The notes beneath the pieces were generated by a model. The model did not search any database. It was not told the DNA's origin and worked only from the letters and a program-made list of their open reading frames with translations. Made by a program: the position numbers and the translations under genes. From the NCBI GenBank assembly GCA_016779205.1, contig JADHOC010000012.1, positions 62,001 to 126,000 on the forward strand: DNA of 64,000 nucleotides, written 5' to 3'. Origin of the DNA: Planctomycetota bacterium (lineage in GTDB: Bacteria; Planctomycetota; UBA1135; GCA-002686595). This document shows, piece after piece, positions 60,990-64,000 of the stretch (its first letter is position 1; the number at the start of each line of letters is the position of its first letter).

Positions 60990-63269
60990 ATGGTCCTCCT
61001 CCCCGCCCTCGCCCTCGTCCTCACCAGCCTCCCCTCCTCCGCCCAGGCGCCCGACACCACACCTGCGCCGTCCAACGCGACGCGGCCGCGGGTCCTGCTG
61101 GTCTCCGGGGCCAACAACCACGACTGGGAGTGGACGACCCCGTCCCTCGAGAAGATCCTCGCGGAGACCGGGCGCTTCGAGGTCACGGTCACCCGCGACC
61201 CGGCCCGGTCGCTGGCCGACCGCGCCGCCCTCGCCGCGCTCGACGCGGTGGTGCTCGACTACAACGGCCCCCGCTGGGGCGAGGCCGCCGAGACCGCGTT
61301 CCTCGACGCCGTGCGCGGCGGGCTCGGCGTGGTGGTCATCCACGCCGCGGACAACCACGGCAACGGCTGGCCCGAGTACGAACGCCTGGTCGCCGACCTG
61401 TGGCGTCGGGGAACGGGACACGGGCGCTTCCACCCCTTCGACGTGGAGGTCGTGGACCGTGACCACCCGGTGACCCGCACCCTGCCCACCATCCTCCAAC
61501 ACCCCGACGAGCTCTATCACAACCTCGTCAACGTGCACGGCGTCGACCGTCGCGTCCTGGCCACCGCCTTCTCCAGCAAGGAGAGCGGCGGCACCGGCGA
61601 GGCTGAGCCGATGATCCTCGTGCGCTCCTACGGCGAGGGCCGGATGTTCCACACGCCCCTCGGACACGTCTGGCGCAACGTCCCCGGCTCCCAGGCCTCC
61701 CACCGTGACCCGCAGTTCCGCGGGCTCATCGTGCGCGGCACCGAGTGGGCCGCCACGGGCACCGTCACCGACGCCAGGACCGCGCCCGCGCCAGCGGCCG
61801 GGGAGTGGCGCTCCCTCATGGACCGAGAGCAGTGGGGCACCCTCGGTGGCGGCGACGTCCCCGAGGGCTGGCGCTTCGAGGGGGACGTGCTGCGCCGAGA
61901 GGGCGCGGCGGGCGACATCGTCACTCGCGAGGCCTTCGGGGACTTCGAGCTGACGTTCCAGTGGAAGGCCGCCGTCACCGGGAACTCCGGGGTGAAGTAC
62001 CGGATTCCTGAGCAGGCGACCGAGGCCGTCGGCCCCGAGTTCCAGCTGCTCGACCCCGCCGCCCCCACCGAGACCCCCGAGCACCGCGCGGGCGCCCTGT
62101 ACGACGTGATCCCCGCCGGCGCTTCCCCCTCTGTCCCCTGGGGTGAATTCCACGAGGCGCGCATCGTCTCCCGCGGCTCGACCCTCGAGCACTGGCTCGA
62201 CGGCGCCCTGGTCGCGTCGGCGGACACCTCCACGGACGAGTGGAAGGCGGCGGTGGCCGACAGCAAGTTCCGCGGGCGCGACGGCTTCGCGGCCGCCGGG
62301 CCCGGCCGGATCCTCATCCAGGACCACGGCGACGAGGTCTGGATCCGGGGCATGCGCGTCCGCTCCCTCGAGGCCGACGGCGGGAAGGCCTCGCTGCTGT
62401 TCGACGGGGCGCTCCCCGAGGGCTGGTTCACCGTCGGGGACGCCCAGTACCGCGTGGAGGGCACCACCCTGATCGGGAGCGCCGGGCCCGCCCAGCGACA
62501 GAGCTTCCTCGTCTCCGAGCAGGAGTTCGGAGACTTCGCGTTCGAGGTCGACGTACGCATCGCCGTCGAGGGCAACTCCGGGATCCAGCTCCGGAGCCAC
62601 GTGGGCAAGGACGGGGTGCTGCGCGGCTACCAGGCGGAGATCGACCCCTCACCCCGCGCGTGGTCCGCCGGGCTCTTCGACGAGGGGCGCCGCGGTTGGC
62701 TCGACGATCTCTCGGACAACCAGGCCGCACGCGAGGCCTTCGACCTCGACGGCTGGAACCGCTACCGCATGGTCTGTGAGGGCCCCCACCTACGTACCTG
62801 GATCAACGGGGTCCCCGCCGCCGACCTGCTCGACGGCGCCGACCTCTCCGGATCGCTCGCGTTCCAGATCCACGGCTGGGACGACGACATCGAGATCCAC
62901 TGGCGGGATCCCCGCGTCGAGGACCGGGGCCGGCACGGCTGGGTCCCCCAGGATCCCGCGGCCCGCTGCGCCCTCGGCGGCGCGCCGGGCGCACGCGCCA
63001 CGGTCCTGGGCGAGGACGTCGAGCTACGGCTCGTGGGCGCCGACGGCGCTGTGTTGACCCGGATTGATCTCTCGGCCAGGGAGGGCTGGAAGGCCGGTTC
63101 GATGAACCGCGTCACCGTCCTGCTGGCTCCCGACCGCGCTGCCATTCAGCTCGGCGACCGGACCACCGTCGAGGTGGCAGTGGAGGGCGTCGAGGCGCTC
63201 GAGTTCCACTCGGACTCTCGGTCCCTGGAGGTCCGCTCCCTCACCCTCTGCGAGCGCGCCACCGACTGA
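60990..63269 (+). CDS. Exported ThuA / DUF1080 sugar-modification protein
   Basis: A protein of 759 residues with signal peptide (1-20). Residues about 34-260 form a ThuA (trehalose-utilisation-like) domain (VLLVSGANNHDWEWT, VVLDYNGPRW, VVVIHAADN, HTPLGHVWRN). Two DUF1080 domains follow (about 270-465 and 470-650), each with a GNSG motif (TGNSGVKYRIPEQ, EGNSGIQLRSHV), the group now called 3-keto-disaccharide hydrolases. A C-terminal 100-residue beta domain remains. It likely works on oxidised disaccharides or glycosides together with the nearby cytochrome proteins. Confidence 0.92.
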   Translation: MVLLPALALVLTSLPSSAQAPDTTPAPSNATRPRVLLVSGANNHDWEWTTPSLEKILAETGRFEVTVTRDPARSLADRAALAALDAVVLDYNGPRWGEAAETAFLDAVRGGLGVVVIHAADNHGNGWPEYERLVADLWRRGTGHGRFHPFDVEVVDRDHPVTRTLPTILQHPDELYHNLVNVHGVDRRVLATAFSSKESGGTGEAEPMILVRSYGEGRMFHTPLGHVWRNVPGSQASHRDPQFRGLIVRGTEWAATGTVTDARTAPAPAAGEWRSLMDREQWGTLGGGDVPEGWRFEGDVLRREGAAGDIVTREAFGDFELTFQWKAAVTGNSGVKYRIPEQATEAVGPEFQLLDPAAPTETPEHRAGALYDVIPAGASPSVPWGEFHEARIVSRGSTLEHWLDGALVASADTSTDEWKAAVADSKFRGRDGFAAAGPGRILIQDHGDEVWIRGMRVRSLEADGGKASLLFDGALPEGWFTVGDAQYRVEGTTLIGSAGPAQRQSFLVSEQEFGDFAFEVDVRIAVEGNSGIQLRSHVGKDGVLRGYQAEIDPSPRAWSAGLFDEGRRGWLDDLSDNQAAREAFDLDGWNRYRMVCEGPHLRTWINGVPAADLLDGADLSGSLAFQIHGWDDDIEIHWRDPRVEDRGRHGWVPQDPAARCALGGAPGARATVLGEDVELRLVGADGAVLTRIDLSAREGWKAGSMNRVTVLLAPDRAAIQLGDRTTVEVAVEGVEALEFHSDSRSLEVRSLTLCERATD

Positions 63270-63302
63270 GGCTACGCGCGGCTCGAACTCGCCTCGCGTC
63301 GG

Positions 63303-64000
63303 TCAGCCGTCCAGCTCGGCCGCCGTCATCGGCTTGACCCGGTCGCCCGCGGCAGCTCGATTGCGCCCGACCGTGTCCAGGGTGACCGGTTCGACGCCGT
63401 TGCCCCAGGAGCGGCGGATGTAGGTGAGGACGTCCGCGAGGTCCTCGTCGGACCCCTCGAAGCGCGGCATCTCCATGTTCCACACGCGCCCCTCGATCTC
63501 CAGGGGGCCCTCGAGGCCGTGCATGAGGATCTGCACGAGGCGGTCCTGGTCGCCGACCGCGTAGGTGGTCCCACGCAGGGTCGGCGCCTTGCCGTCCTGC
63601 CCGCCGCCGTGGCTCTGGTGACAGGTGGCGCAGACGTTCTCGTACACCGTCCGGCCGCGCTCGTACTGCGCCCTCTCGGCGGCGGTCAGGTCCCGGGGGA
63701 GCTCGACCTCCACGGCGCCGGGCTTGCCGGGCCAGGTGCAGCCCTCGTCGACCTTGCTCGCGGCAGCGGTCGGCGCAGCGTCAGGGTCCGCGGCCTTCGC
63801 CGAGAAGTACGCCGGCATGGCGCGCAGCGGGAGCGGCAGACGCTCCCCGCGCGGGCCCTTGCGGCGGGTCTCCATCAGGCCGTCGAGGAGCGGCTTGCTC
63901 CACCACTCGGCGGGGGGCTCGAGGGCGAGGTCCACCACCAGCCCCACGTTCTCCTGGAGGTTCTCCCGCCCCACGCAAGAGGCGAGGGAGCGCAGCAGCT
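63303..64000 (-). CDS. PVC-type c-cytochrome protein (C-terminal part, runs off window)
   Basis: The last 232 codons of a leftward gene; the 5' end lies beyond 64000. The reading frame stays open to the window end, so an internal GTG is not needed. Helical repeat-like sequence (LLRSLASCVGRENLQENVG) leads to a cytochrome c domain with CATCHQSHGGG and a C-terminal WNMEMPRF Met ligand. This is the usual ending of large PVC-type propeller/HEAT/cytochrome sugar-oxidation proteins. It is convergent with the ThuA gene. Confidence 0.88.
   Translation of the reverse strand, partial: LLRSLASCVGRENLQENVGLVVDLALEPPAEWWSKPLLDGLMETRRKGPRGERLPLPLRAMPAYFSAKAADPDAAPTAAASKVDEGCTWPGKPGAVEVELPRDLTAAERAQYERGRTVYENVCATCHQSHGGGQDGKAPTLRGTTYAVGDQDRLVQILMHGLEGPLEIEGRVWNMEMPRFEGSDEDLADVLTYIRRSWGNGVEPVTLDTVGRNRAAAGDRVKPMTAAELDG

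Noticed and set aside
1-64000. tRNA, rRNA, CRISPR arrays, insertion sequences, prophage
   Set aside because: Reading both strands gave no T-loop/acceptor pairs, repeat-spacer series, transposase motifs or terminal inverted repeats that I could support; a covariance-model scan would be decisive for RNAs.

Overview
This window is a very GC-rich (by eye about 70%) bacterial chromosome segment, densely coded on both strands. It most resembles a member of the Planctomycetota. Typical signs are a CxPxR sulfatase, an ASPIC/UnbV FG-GAP lipoprotein beside a TPR lipoprotein, PVC-type 'dehydrogenase'/DUF1080/ThuA sugar-catabolism proteins with c-type cytochromes, BNR-propeller and C-type-lectin secreted proteins sharing one C-terminal module, and FliA/WhiG-type sigma factors. 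No rRNA, tRNA, CRISPR array, insertion sequence or phage gene was recognised. The lineage is an inference from gene content.

Layout. 1-276: 5' part of a P-loop ATPase (minus). 400-5366 (minus): nucleoside-salvage operon (small acidic protein, deoB, deoA, nupC, purine nucleoside phosphorylase) coupled throughout by 4-base overlaps. 5520-8718: sulfatase, then a thioredoxin-fold protein whose first catalytic cysteine codon is an in-frame TGA (probable selenoprotein), a strong bidirectional terminator and an L-rhamnose mutarotase. 8867-12009: TPR lipoprotein plus CRTAC1-like lipoprotein. 12049-16136 (minus): GT2 glycosyltransferase, HEAT/von Willebrand A protein and UPF0104 flippase-like protein. 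16198-18620 (minus): mutY and serA. 18717-24636: large membrane protein, small exported protein, TMTC-like membrane/TPR protein. 24722-26008: secreted lectin-like protein and a strong terminator.

26100-34679 (minus) is a complete linear arginine pathway in one run (argR-C-B-D-F-G-H, a GNAT N-acetylglutamate synthase, an M20 deacetylase), with an AT-rich candidate ARG operator in front of argR. 34767-39863: TPR lipoprotein, BNR secreted protein, class V aminotransferase. 40068-43781: ABC-F ATPase and argS. 43818-46505 (minus): two paralogous FliA-type sigma factors with a truncated third copy between them. Then apt, a Sel1 protein, a small Cys protein and fbp, followed by an M1 peptidase with a stand-alone 5'-3' exonuclease. 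53656-64000: cytochrome c, PVC propeller/DUF1080 protein, metallophosphoesterase, HDOD protein, S51 peptidase, ThuA/DUF1080 protein and a second, partial c-type cytochrome protein. This last region looks like an exported sugar or phosphate scavenging locus.

The most notable observations are the UGPC selenoprotein with a SECIS-like hairpin, a recurring TAnnCT hexamer 6-9 bases before start codons that suggests leaderless transcription, the shared C-terminal secretion-type module, and the three-member sigma array with a homopolymer tract.
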